Assembly: GCA_030530045.1 (NCBI GenBank)
Contig: JAUMVS010000111.1
Location: 1 to 5,155, forward strand
Length of the DNA stretch: 5,155 bases
Direction of reading: 5' to 3'
DNA from: Phoenicibacter congonensis
GTDB lineage: Bacteria; Actinomycetota; Coriobacteriia; Coriobacteriales; Eggerthellaceae
Within the stretch, counting starts at the first letter, position 1; each line of letters starts with the position of its first letter. Under the pieces are notes generated by a model. It was not told where the DNA came from. It made no database searches and saw only the letters and a list, made by a program, of their open reading frames with translations. A program made the translations under genes and the position numbers. Shown here one piece after another: positions 1 through 4,861 of this stretch.

Positions 1-282
1 TCGGATTTAGCTCATGCCGCGTTAAAACCCTTGCAAATACGTCAGGTATTCGCTGAGTGCTTTGCCTTTCCCGAACAAAAATCAGCTCAGGCAAAACCGC
101 TTTGTAACCGACAGCAGACAATTTTTGAGCAATTTTCGTTTTTTGAGGTGCAGGCTTGCCGGCGCAAGTCAAGACGAAAAGGGCGAAAAGTGCCGAAAAG
201 GGGCGCTGACGGGCGACATGGGTACGAATCCGGTCAGTCTAAGCATTCGGGCGGGAAAGGCTTGGTTTCCGTCCGCTTATGC
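1..282. other. Gene-less left flank, possible dispersed non-coding element
   Basis: I see no convincing gene here. On the minus strand one frame is open from 238 to the window edge (79 codons), but it has no ATG and no ribosome binding site. A 16-codon minus ORF (219-169) also lacks a plausible ribosome binding site. Plus-strand frames entering from here run antisense through the oxidoreductase gene and are probably shadows. Visible structure includes a perfect stem CTTGC/GCAAG (155-159 with 164-168), three CGAAAAG copies (175-181, 184-190, 194-200) and a TTTGCC/GGCAAA pair (61-66 with 90-95). The texture resembles, from memory only, a sequence that recurs between genes in gut clostridial genomes. 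That recollection is unverified, so calling it a dispersed element is inference. Confidence 0.35.
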
Positions 283-285
283 TTA
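240..285. other. Imperfect hairpin over the 3' end of the oxidoreductase gene
   Basis: An outer arm TAAGCAT (240-246) is complementary to ATGCTTA (279-285), which contains the stop codon of the oxidoreductase gene. Inside it, 248-257 pairs with 266-275 around an 8-nt loop. As plus-strand RNA the inner stem is ten pairs, two of them G-U; as minus-strand RNA those two become A-C mismatches. No T-tract follows on the minus strand, so this is not a canonical intrinsic terminator for the gene, although it could still slow polymerase or protect a 3' end. The better fold on the plus strand hints that it belongs to the flanking element. Confidence 0.4.
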
Positions 286-1587
286 TCCGCCGTGCGTGAC
301 CTTGACGGATGCTGCGATAACTTTGTTTTGCCATTCGCCGATTTGTTTGAGGTCAAATTCGGCCGGGGCGCTTTTCAGCACCTTTGACAGCTTGCCTCCG
401 TTCATGATTCCTCCGAGTATCGCAAAGAAGAACGGGGGATTTTTCATGCCGCGGACGAATTTGCCGAGAAGTGCGCCTAAATTCGTGTTTCGTCCCGCGC
501 CTGCGAGGTCGGATGCCTGTATCACGCCGTTTTTAAACAGGAAATCAACTCCGCCGTCCGGCAGATTGAGCAGTGCATTTTTCAGGCTCTCGTTTTTCGC
601 TGTGTCGCCGCCGTACAGAACATGAAAATCACGGTTGTACTTCCACAGTGTTTTTGCGGAGGCGTTATTTCCGGTTATCACCGCTTCGGCAAGCAGCTTT
701 CCTGCTTGCAGCGAAAGGTCAAGCCCCATACCGTTCATCGGAGTTGTCATAAACGCGCTGTCGCCGACCGCCGCATAGCCGTTTGCGACCATTAGGGCAA
801 GGGGGCGGCGCACAGGAATGATTCCGCGCCCGCCGAGCAGTTTTTTATCGCCCGTACAGGGATGCGATTTTCTGAAAAGGTCAATATTTTTTTCGATCCG
901 CTCATCGGAAAGAGGGTCGATTCTGCCTATTAAAATGTCAACACTGTCGCTGTTTTCGCAAAACCATGACAATCCCTGTTCATCGTTATGACGCAAGTAT
1001 ACCTCGAACGGCACTTTTGACATCGTACAGCCGTCCTTTTTGCTGAAATATGCTCTGTATGCATAAAAAACATCGCCGCGCGAGGGGCTTTGCTCAATCC
1101 CGAACGATGCGGGAAGATTTGATCTGACGGGAGAAAAGGCGCCTGCCGCGTCAATCACAAGGTCGCCCGATACTTCGCCGTCGGACGTGACAAGTCCCGT
1201 TACCGTGCTGCCCGAAACGGTCGGTGCCGCGACAGACGTTCCGAATTTGATTTCGACTCCGTTTTTCTGCGCATTTTCGATAAGCGCACGGATAATGTAC
1301 TTGCGCTGCATTATTTTTTGCCGATTTTCGTCGGTGTAATTGATGACTACGCTTGTTTGTCCGTTCGGAGAAACAAATGCACAATCGCCCCTGTAACGCC
1401 ATTCGGATGCGGGCGCGTTCTTGCCGACAATATCGGACAGCAGAGAAAATGTGAAACGGTCCTCCCAGTCGTAACCGATATCTTCGGGATTTTGTTTTTC
1501 ATAAACTGTTACGCTGTGACCCGCTTTCGCGAGAATCGCCGCTGCGGTAAGTCCGCCGTGTCCGGCGCCTGCAACAAGTATTTTCAT
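283..1587 (-). CDS. FAD-dependent oxidoreductase (geranylgeranyl reductase / aromatic hydroxylase-like)
   Basis: A 434-residue flavoprotein. Residues 3-12 form the Rossmann strand and glycine loop with the GxGxxG pattern (G7, G9, G12). The second strand ends in an acidic residue, E30 (VYEK), expected to bind the FAD ribose. DLVIDAAG at 142-149 fits the mid-protein FAD/NAD contact strand, and the second FAD motif, a GD pair at 275-276 followed by TTPMNGMG, is well preserved. This order is typical of the PHBH-like family that includes FAD-binding monooxygenases and geranylgeranyl reductases; 400-450 residues is the usual length. The substrate cannot be read from the sequence: a lipid or isoprenoid reductase or a hydroxylase are both possible. 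There is no signal peptide, so it is probably cytoplasmic or peripherally membrane-bound. It starts at an ATG eight nt after AGAGGA and lies 31 bp behind the serine hydrolase, so the two are probably co-transcribed. No canonical terminator follows. Confidence 0.88.
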   Translation of the reverse strand: MKILVAGAGHGGLTAAAILAKAGHSVTVYEKQNPEDIGYDWEDRFTFSLLSDIVGKNAPASEWRYRGDCAFVSPNGQTSVVINYTDENRQKIMQRKYIIRALIENAQKNGVEIKFGTSVAAPTVSGSTVTGLVTSDGEVSGDLVIDAAGAFSPVRSNLPASFGIEQSPSRGDVFYAYRAYFSKKDGCTMSKVPFEVYLRHNDEQGLSWFCENSDSVDILIGRIDPLSDERIEKNIDLFRKSHPCTGDKKLLGGRGIIPVRRPLALMVANGYAAVGDSAFMTTPMNGMGLDLSLQAGKLLAEAVITGNNASAKTLWKYNRDFHVLYGGDTAKNESLKNALLNLPDGGVDFLFKNGVIQASDLAGAGRNTNLGALLGKFVRGMKNPPFFFAILGGIMNGGKLSKVLKSAPAEFDLKQIGEWQNKVIAASVKVTHGG

Positions 1588-1595
1588 ATTCTGCG

Positions 1596-1601
1596 TCCTC
1601 T
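1596..1601 (-). promoter_or_regulatory. Ribosome binding site of the oxidoreductase gene
   Basis: The minus strand reads AGAGGA with an 8-nt spacer to the ATG at 1587-1585. It sits in the 31-bp gap after the serine hydrolase stop codon. No separate promoter is apparent in that gap, which supports co-transcription. Confidence 0.75.
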
Positions 1602-1618
1602 TTTATTTTGTTAAAAGC

Positions 1619-2491
1619 TTATTCAAGAGCTGCGAGGAAATCAAACATTCTGCCGACGTAGCCGTCCGTGTCGTGTCCGAGCCACGCAACGACTATCCCT
1701 TTCGTGTCGTCTACAAAAAGCTGCTGACCGTGCATGCCGCCTTTTGAAAACGACGTCGGTGTATTGCGGCGAAGCTCATAGCCGCGCTCGATTACTGTGT
1801 CGCACCACTTTTCGGAGAGATAGCGAACTCCGTTATACATACCTTTGTTCAGATACAGCATTCCGAGCTTTGCCATGTCGGGAGTGCGCAGATAAAGTCC
1901 CGTCGCGCCCATTGAATAACCCATCGGACATGTGCTCCATGCGGCTTCTTCAAATTCAAGCGGTGTAAAAAGGCGTTCGCGCATGAAATCGAAAAGAATT
2001 TTACCTGTTTTTTTTGTGACAACGCGCGACAGCAGATAATACGCCGCGTCACTGTATGTTCTTGAGTCCTCATCGCCCGGAGTGAGCGGCAGATCGGCGG
2101 AAAAAACGATTTTAAGAAAATCGTTCCTTGTGCCGTATTTTTCTTTGTAGGTCGAAAGATCCTCGCTGTCGATATCCAAGAAGCCGTTTTCAAGTCCCCA
2201 GCGGTGGCGCATTACGTTGTCAAGCGTAATAACCTCCCATTTCGGACTTATCTTTTCGGGCAGCTCGTCTTTAAAAATATCTGTCGGTCTTTCGTCGGTT
2301 GACAGCAGCCCGTCGTCATGAAGAAGTCCGAGCGCGGTAACCGTGAACGCCTTTGCGACGGAGTAGCAGTTGTTGGTTTTGTTCGCCGGGGTTATTTCCT
2401 CGGTGCGCGAAATTCCGTTTTCGACAACAGTCACGCTGTACAGACCTTTTTCTTCGTGAGCCTTCGCGAATATTTTTTCAGTATATGTCAT
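1619..2491 (-). CDS. Beta-lactamase-fold serine hydrolase (class C / CubicO-like)
   Basis: A 290-residue member of the serine beta-lactamase-like family (class C beta-lactamase, DD-peptidase, EstB-type esterases). The catalytic SxxK is clear: S44-V-A-K47 after NNCY. The second motif, usually YxN or YSN, is YSD at 146-148, so Asp replaces the common Asn. The third motif, KTG in beta-lactamases and HxG-like in relatives, appears to be HGQ at 254-256, followed by the typical strand LFVDDTKGIVVAWLG. The helical insert around 193-225 (MGATGLYLRTPDMAKLGMLY) is characteristic of the family. The N-terminus has no signal peptide, so a cytoplasmic enzyme acting on an ester or amide, rather than a periplasm-type beta-lactamase, is more likely. 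It is short for the family (often 330-400). The start ATG lies 9 nt after a strong GGAGGAG; another ATG 4 nt upstream is out of frame and quickly stops. It has its own promoter and precedes the oxidoreductase. Confidence 0.87.
   Translation of the reverse strand: MTYTEKIFAKAHEEKGLYSVTVVENGISRTEEITPANKTNNCYSVAKAFTVTALGLLHDDGLLSTDERPTDIFKDELPEKISPKWEVITLDNVMRHRWGLENGFLDIDSEDLSTYKEKYGTRNDFLKIVFSADLPLTPGDEDSRTYSDAAYYLLSRVVTKKTGKILFDFMRERLFTPLEFEEAAWSTCPMGYSMGATGLYLRTPDMAKLGMLYLNKGMYNGVRYLSEKWCDTVIERGYELRRNTPTSFSKGGMHGQQLFVDDTKGIVVAWLGHDTDGYVGRMFDFLAALE
2101..2125 (-). terminator. Terminator-like hairpin inside the serine hydrolase gene
   Basis: On the coding (minus) strand AACGATTTT pairs perfectly over nine bases with AAAATCGTT around a CTT loop (stem 2117-2125 with 2105-2113), and a run of six Ts (2106-2101) overlaps and follows the stem. 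This is the shape of an intrinsic terminator, but the stem is AT-rich and lies over codons for residues 123-130. It may be chance or an attenuation point. Confidence 0.3.
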
Positions 2492-2500
2492 ACATTTTTT

Positions 2501-2507
2501 CTCCTCC
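2501..2507 (-). promoter_or_regulatory. Strong ribosome binding site of the serine hydrolase gene
   Basis: The minus strand reads GGAGGAG, ending 9 nt before the ATG at 2491-2489. It decides the start in favour of this ATG over the out-of-frame ATG at 2495-2493. Confidence 0.85.
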
Positions 2508-2508
2508 C

Positions 2509-2523
2509 GTCGGCTGCGCCGAC
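2509..2523 (-). promoter_or_regulatory. Probable 5'-terminal leader hairpin of the hydrolase mRNA
   Basis: GTCGGC (2509-2514) and GCCGAC (2518-2523) form a perfect six-pair, GC-rich stem with a 3-nt loop. The base 7 nt past the predicted -10 box is 2523, so the transcript may begin with this stem and reach the ribosome binding site immediately after it. Such 5' hairpins can stabilise mRNA. It shares 2521-2523 with the longer inverted repeat, so the two folds exclude each other. Confidence 0.5.
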
Positions 2524-2529
2524 ATATAC

Positions 2530-2558
2530 ATTTTAAGAAGCTGACACGGTTTTGTCAA
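2530..2558 (-). promoter_or_regulatory. Sigma-A-type promoter of the hydrolase-oxidoreductase operon
   Basis: On the minus strand a perfect -35 TTGACA (2558-2553) is followed after exactly 17 bp by the -10 TAAAAT (2535-2530), one mismatch from consensus. The predicted start near 2523 gives a leader of about 32 nt. The -35 overlaps an imperfect palindrome TGACA-N6-TGTCA (2542-2557), a possible repressor site. This promoter makes the downstream pair at least partly independent of the MATE gene. Confidence 0.7.
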
Positions 2559-2578
2559 TGTTTAAGGGCGGGAACAAC

Positions 2579-2601
2579 ACAAAAAAGTGATATTTTTTTG
2601 T
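2579..2601 (-). terminator. Weak AT-rich hairpin after the MATE gene
   Basis: ACAAAAAA (2579-2586) and TTTTTTGT (2594-2601) form an eight-pair stem with a 7-nt loop 5 bp past the MATE stop codon. The stem has a single G-C pair, so it would be a poor intrinsic terminator, and read-through into the serine hydrolase is plausible. No GC-rich stem with T-tract is seen elsewhere between 2492 and 2606. Confidence 0.25.
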
Positions 2602-2606
2602 AAAAA

Positions 2607-3938
2607 TCAGGCGTATCCGTATTCATAGCGTTTTTTATACAGAAAAATAACCGACAGCACCGTTGCACCTGCATCTGCAACAAGAACAGAGCACCATATT
2701 CCGTTCTCACCGAGAACAAGCGGCAGCAACAGAACGGCGGCGACCTGGAAAACAAGCGTGCGGATAAATGAAATTGCCGCCGAAACCGCGCCGTTGTTGA
2801 GTGCCGTAAAAAATGACGATGCAAAAATATTAAATCCGGCAAGCACGAAATGCAGGCAGTAAATTCTGAATGCGTGTTCGGTCAGCTCTTTCAGTTGAAC
2901 GTCGTAGCCGACAAAAATATCGGCAAGAAGCGGCGACATTGCAATCGCTGCCGCGGTGAGCACCGCGCCTGCGGCTTCCATAAAAACGACGCTTTTTATA
3001 AGCATATTTTTCACTTCCGAGGGATTGTCCGCGCCGAAGTGATAGCTTATAATCGGCGCAGAGCCCGTTGAGAATCCGAAGAAGACCGCCGTAAAAATGA
3101 ACTGGACGTACATCATTACGCCGTATGCGGACACGCCGTCCTCTCCGAGCAGCCGCATAAGCTGAAAATTATACAGCATTCCCACAATGCTTGCCGAGAT
3201 GTTGCTCATGAGTTCCGACGAACCGTTTGCGCATGACGCGAGCACCGGCTTTATTTCGGGCATTGCAAACGACAGCCGCAGTCGGCTTTTGTTCTGTGCG
3301 GCAAAATATATGAGCGGGAAGATGCTGCCGACGCACTGACTTATTCCGGTTGCGACGGCTGCACCCGCAATTCCCCAATTGAAACCGCCGACGAAAAGTG
3401 CGTCGAGCACCATGTTGGTAAGTCCTGCCGCAACGGTTGCGGCAAGTCCGAGCTTCGGTTTTTCGGCTGCGATAAAAAAGCTCTGAAAAACGTTTTGAAG
3501 CATAAACGCGGCGGTAAAACCGACAACGATCCGACCGTAAAGCACACAGTCGTCAATCATTTCGGGCGTTGCGCCGAGCAAAACGGAAACCGGACGCATC
3601 ACGGCGACACCGACGGCGGACAGGACGGCGCCGAATATGACCGTAAATGAAATCATTTCGGAAAAAAGCCTGTTCGCACGCTCCGGATCGCCCTCTCCCA
3701 TAACTTTTGAGACAAGCGCCGTGCCGCCCGTGCCTATCATAAAGCCCATTCCGCCGAGCACCATCACAAACGGCATTATGAGATTTATGGCGGCAAACGC
3801 CGTTTTGCCCGCGTAGTTGGACACAAAAAAACCGTCTACCACGCCGTAGACGGAGATAAAAACCATCATAATGACCGTGGGAAATGTAAATCGCAGTAAT
3901 TTTTTATATGTAAAATGGTCGGAAAGCATTATTTTCAT
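2607..3938 (-). CDS. MATE-family multidrug/cation efflux transporter
   Basis: A 443-residue polytopic membrane protein with about twelve hydrophobic helices, the normal length and layout for MATE exporters (two six-helix lobes). The N-lobe shows the family signature around 31-58 (VVDGFFVSNYAG, then AAINLIMP) and 70-92 (TGGTALVSKVMGEGD, then ANRLFSE), and QSFFIAAEKPKLG at 152-164. The C-lobe has GFSTGSAPIISYHFGA at 288-303 and NIFASSFFTALNNG at 370-383. These match the MepA/NorM-type bacterial branch, which exports drugs or organic cations in exchange for Na+ or H+; the real substrate is unknown. The ATG at 3938 is preferred over the in-frame ATG three codons later because AAAAGGG lies 8 nt upstream. 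It has a near-consensus promoter and is divergent from the membrane protein gene. A terminator-like hairpin lies at codons 29-39. Confidence 0.93.
   Translation of the reverse strand: MKIMLSDHFTYKKLLRFTFPTVIMMVFISVYGVVDGFFVSNYAGKTAFAAINLIMPFVMVLGGMGFMIGTGGTALVSKVMGEGDPERANRLFSEMISFTVIFGAVLSAVGVAVMRPVSVLLGATPEMIDDCVLYGRIVVGFTAAFMLQNVFQSFFIAAEKPKLGLAATVAAGLTNMVLDALFVGGFNWGIAGAAVATGISQCVGSIFPLIYFAAQNKSRLRLSFAMPEIKPVLASCANGSSELMSNISASIVGMLYNFQLMRLLGEDGVSAYGVMMYVQFIFTAVFFGFSTGSAPIISYHFGADNPSEVKNMLIKSVVFMEAAGAVLTAAAIAMSPLLADIFVGYDVQLKELTEHAFRIYCLHFVLAGFNIFASSFFTALNNGAVSAAISFIRTLVFQVAAVLLLPLVLGENGIWCSVLVADAGATVLSVIFLYKKRYEYGYA
3825..3853 (-). terminator. Terminator-like hairpin with T7 tract inside the MATE gene
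   Basis: On the coding strand CCGTCTAC (3853-3846) pairs perfectly with GTAGACGG (3839-3832) around a 6-nt loop, and seven Ts follow immediately (3831-3825). This is a textbook intrinsic terminator outline about 86-114 nt into the gene. It overlaps conserved codons (VYGVVDGFFV), so the Phe-Phe codons supply most of the T run. It may act as an early attenuator or may be coincidence. Confidence 0.4.
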
Positions 3939-3946
3939 TTCTGTTA

Positions 3947-3953
3947 CCCTTTT
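3947..3953 (-). promoter_or_regulatory. Ribosome binding site of the MATE gene
   Basis: The minus strand reads AAAAGGG, 8 nt before the ATG at 3938-3936. It is weaker than the GGAGG sites of the neighbouring genes, suggesting lower translation. Confidence 0.6.
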
Positions 3954-3981
3954 TTATAAAAACTTTTAAGTATAATATAAT
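3953..3981 (+). promoter_or_regulatory. Candidate promoter of the membrane-protein / acyltransferase pair
   Basis: A perfect -10 TATAAT (3976-3981) is preceded after 17 bp by TTTATA (3953-3958), four of six matches to the -35 consensus. A second TATAAT overlaps at 3971-3976. Transcription would start near 3988, leaving a leader of about 73 nt that contains the palindrome at 4001-4016. It overlaps the MATE promoter on the other strand, so the two probably compete. AT-rich DNA yields chance matches, hence the moderate confidence. Confidence 0.45.
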
Positions 3982-4000
3982 ACAATATTTTATAAGTCAA
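3972..4000 (-). promoter_or_regulatory. Sigma-A-type promoter of the MATE gene
   Basis: On the minus strand TTGACT (4000-3995, five of six) is followed after 17 bp by TATTAT (3977-3972, five of six). The start would be near 3965, giving a leader of about 27 nt. A palindrome abuts the -35 on its upstream side and a second copy lies within the spacer, a typical arrangement for repression. Confidence 0.65.
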
Positions 4001-4016
4001 GTAACAATATTGTCAC
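3982..4016. promoter_or_regulatory. Paired ACAATATTGT palindromes, probable operator
   Basis: ACAATATTGT (4004-4013) is a perfect 10-bp palindrome; with one mismatch in each arm it extends to 16 bp at 4001-4016 (GT-N-core-N-AC). A copy with 9 of 10 matches, ACAATATTTT, lies at 3982-3991 inside the spacer of the MATE promoter. Their centres are 22 bp apart, close to two helical turns, so a dimeric regulator could bind both on one DNA face and control both divergent promoters. No regulator gene is present in the window, and the family that would bind is not identifiable from the sequence. Confidence 0.5.
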
Positions 4017-4045
4017 ATCGGTACTGCGGGATAACGCGCCGAACG

Positions 4046-4053
4046 AAAGGCGG
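4046..4053 (+). promoter_or_regulatory. Ribosome binding site of the membrane protein gene
   Basis: AAAGGCGG differs by one base from the ideal AAAGGAGG and lies 7 nt before the ATG at 4061. The upstream in-frame ATG at 4055 is only 1 nt from it, too close, so 4061 is the preferred start. Confidence 0.7.
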
Positions 4054-4060
4054 AATGCAG

Positions 4061-4861
4061 ATGAATGAAAAATTTATCGAATACACGGAGAGCTCGCTGC
4101 GGTCGATTCCGTATGACGACATACTTTATTCTTTTGAACGGCAGATCGCGGACAGCGCGGCTGCGACGGAGCGCCGCGTGAGGAAAGCGGGACTGTATGA
4201 CGAAAATATTATTTTTGATCTGCTTGTCAGCGAGCATTCCGATCTGCCCGAAAAATACACGGAGTTTCGCCGCGCGGAGCTTAAGCGCCGCCGCGAACGC
4301 CGCATGCACATGCTTTTTATGAAGGGGACACCGGTATATTATCTCGCCGTTATTGCGGTGTATCTGCTGATAAGCTTTATGACGCACGCGTGGGACAGGA
4401 CATGGCTTGCGATAATAACCGCGGTCACGGTGTGGTATGATACCGTCGGAGGGTGGTTCGTCTGCGAATTTGCGGCAAAGCGCCGTGCCTTCCACGTAAT
4501 TTCGCGGGTCATCCTCGCGCTCGGCGTGATGCTCACCTCCGTTTGCGTCTATCTGCATTTTCAGATGCTTGCGCCGTTTGAAAACTGCTGGGTCATAGTG
4601 ACGGGCGGAGTGATACTGATGTACGGCGCCGACGCGGTGTTTTCAGCCGTGACAAAACAGCGTGTGCGCATTATCAATTATCTGATATATATTCCGGCTG
4701 CGTCACCGATGCTTTATGTCGTGCTGTGCGCCATAAGGGTGCTGCAATGGAGCACGGGATGGCTTATTATTATAGCCGCGCTTGCCGCTGACGTTCTTAT
4801 CGTCGTCGGGGCGCTGATAAACCGCAGAAAATATGTTTACAAACCGGAGGAAGCAAAATGA
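4061..4861 (+). CDS. Six-helix membrane protein of unknown function
   Basis: I do not recognise the family. From the ATG at 4061 it is 266 residues. Residues 1-85 are a charged, largely helical cytosolic-looking domain ending in an Arg-rich stretch (RRAELKRRRERR at 70-81). About six hydrophobic segments follow (near 91-108, 113-136, 145-166, 176-196, 203-225 and 232-252), with short basic loops such as AKRRAF and TKQRVR that favour a cytoplasmic N- and C-terminus by the positive-inside rule. The short tail is KYVYKPEEAK. No catalytic motif, ATP-binding motif or cysteine cluster is visible. The start codon is chosen by the AAAGGCGG site; a longer TTG start at 4010 would place the operator inside the gene and lacks a ribosome binding site. 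It overlaps the next gene by 4 bp (ATGA), so translational coupling and a shared role with the acyltransferase-like protein are likely. It is divergent from the MATE gene. Confidence 0.8.
   Translation: MNEKFIEYTESSLRSIPYDDILYSFERQIADSAAATERRVRKAGLYDENIIFDLLVSEHSDLPEKYTEFRRAELKRRRERRMHMLFMKGTPVYYLAVIAVYLLISFMTHAWDRTWLAIITAVTVWYDTVGGWFVCEFAAKRRAFHVISRVILALGVMLTSVCVYLHFQMLAPFENCWVIVTGGVILMYGADAVFSAVTKQRVRIINYLIYIPAASPMLYVVLCAIRVLQWSTGWLIIIAALAADVLIVVGALINRRKYVYKPEEAK
4846..4850 (+). promoter_or_regulatory. Ribosome binding site of the acyltransferase-like gene
   Basis: GGAGG lies inside the last codons of the membrane protein gene, 7 nt before the ATG at 4858. Together with the ATGA overlap it indicates translational coupling. 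Confidence 0.8.

Larger units (their letters stand above)
2481..2529 (-). promoter_or_regulatory. 9-bp inverted repeat bracketing the hydrolase translation start
   Basis: GTATATGTC (2481-2489) and GACATATAC (2521-2529) are perfect reverse complements 31 bp apart. One arm covers the last base of the start codon and codons 2 and 3; the other lies just before the leader hairpin, with the ribosome binding site in the loop between them. In a read-through transcript from the MATE gene the pairing could restrict initiation. A transcript from the local promoter would start around 2523 and lack most of the upstream arm. It could instead be a DNA operator. Confidence 0.45.

Noticed and set aside
62..625. 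187-codon plus-strand ORF running from the left flank through the end of the oxidoreductase gene
   Set aside because: It starts at TTG without a ribosome binding site and its second half is antisense to a well-supported conserved gene; it has no recognisable protein features. The overlapping 118-codon frame at 31-387 is rejected for the same reasons.
2980..2999. ATAAAAA/TTTTTAT inverted repeat in the MATE gene
   Set aside because: The stem is purely A-T and too weak to terminate or regulate; such repeats are expected in AT-rich codons.
3426..3444. Perfect 8-bp GC-rich hairpin TGCCGCAA/TTGCGGCA in the MATE gene
   Set aside because: No T-tract follows on the coding strand, and the stem arises from Ala/Val codons; probably compositional chance. 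The CGCGGTG/CACCGCG stem at 2952-2967 is set aside on the same grounds.
3951..3962. TTTTTATAAAAA palindrome in the MATE leader
   Set aside because: It is A/T only and has no loop; more likely AT-rich promoter-region composition than an operator.
4037..4052. CGCC/GGCG stem that could mask the ribosome site of the membrane protein gene
   Set aside because: Only four pairs with an 8-nt loop; too weak to claim as a regulatory structure.
4013..4558. 181-codon minus-strand ORF opposite the membrane protein gene
   Set aside because: The plus frame has a good ribosome binding site, clear membrane helices and a coupled downstream gene; the minus frame is a low-hydrophobicity Arg/His-rich shadow.
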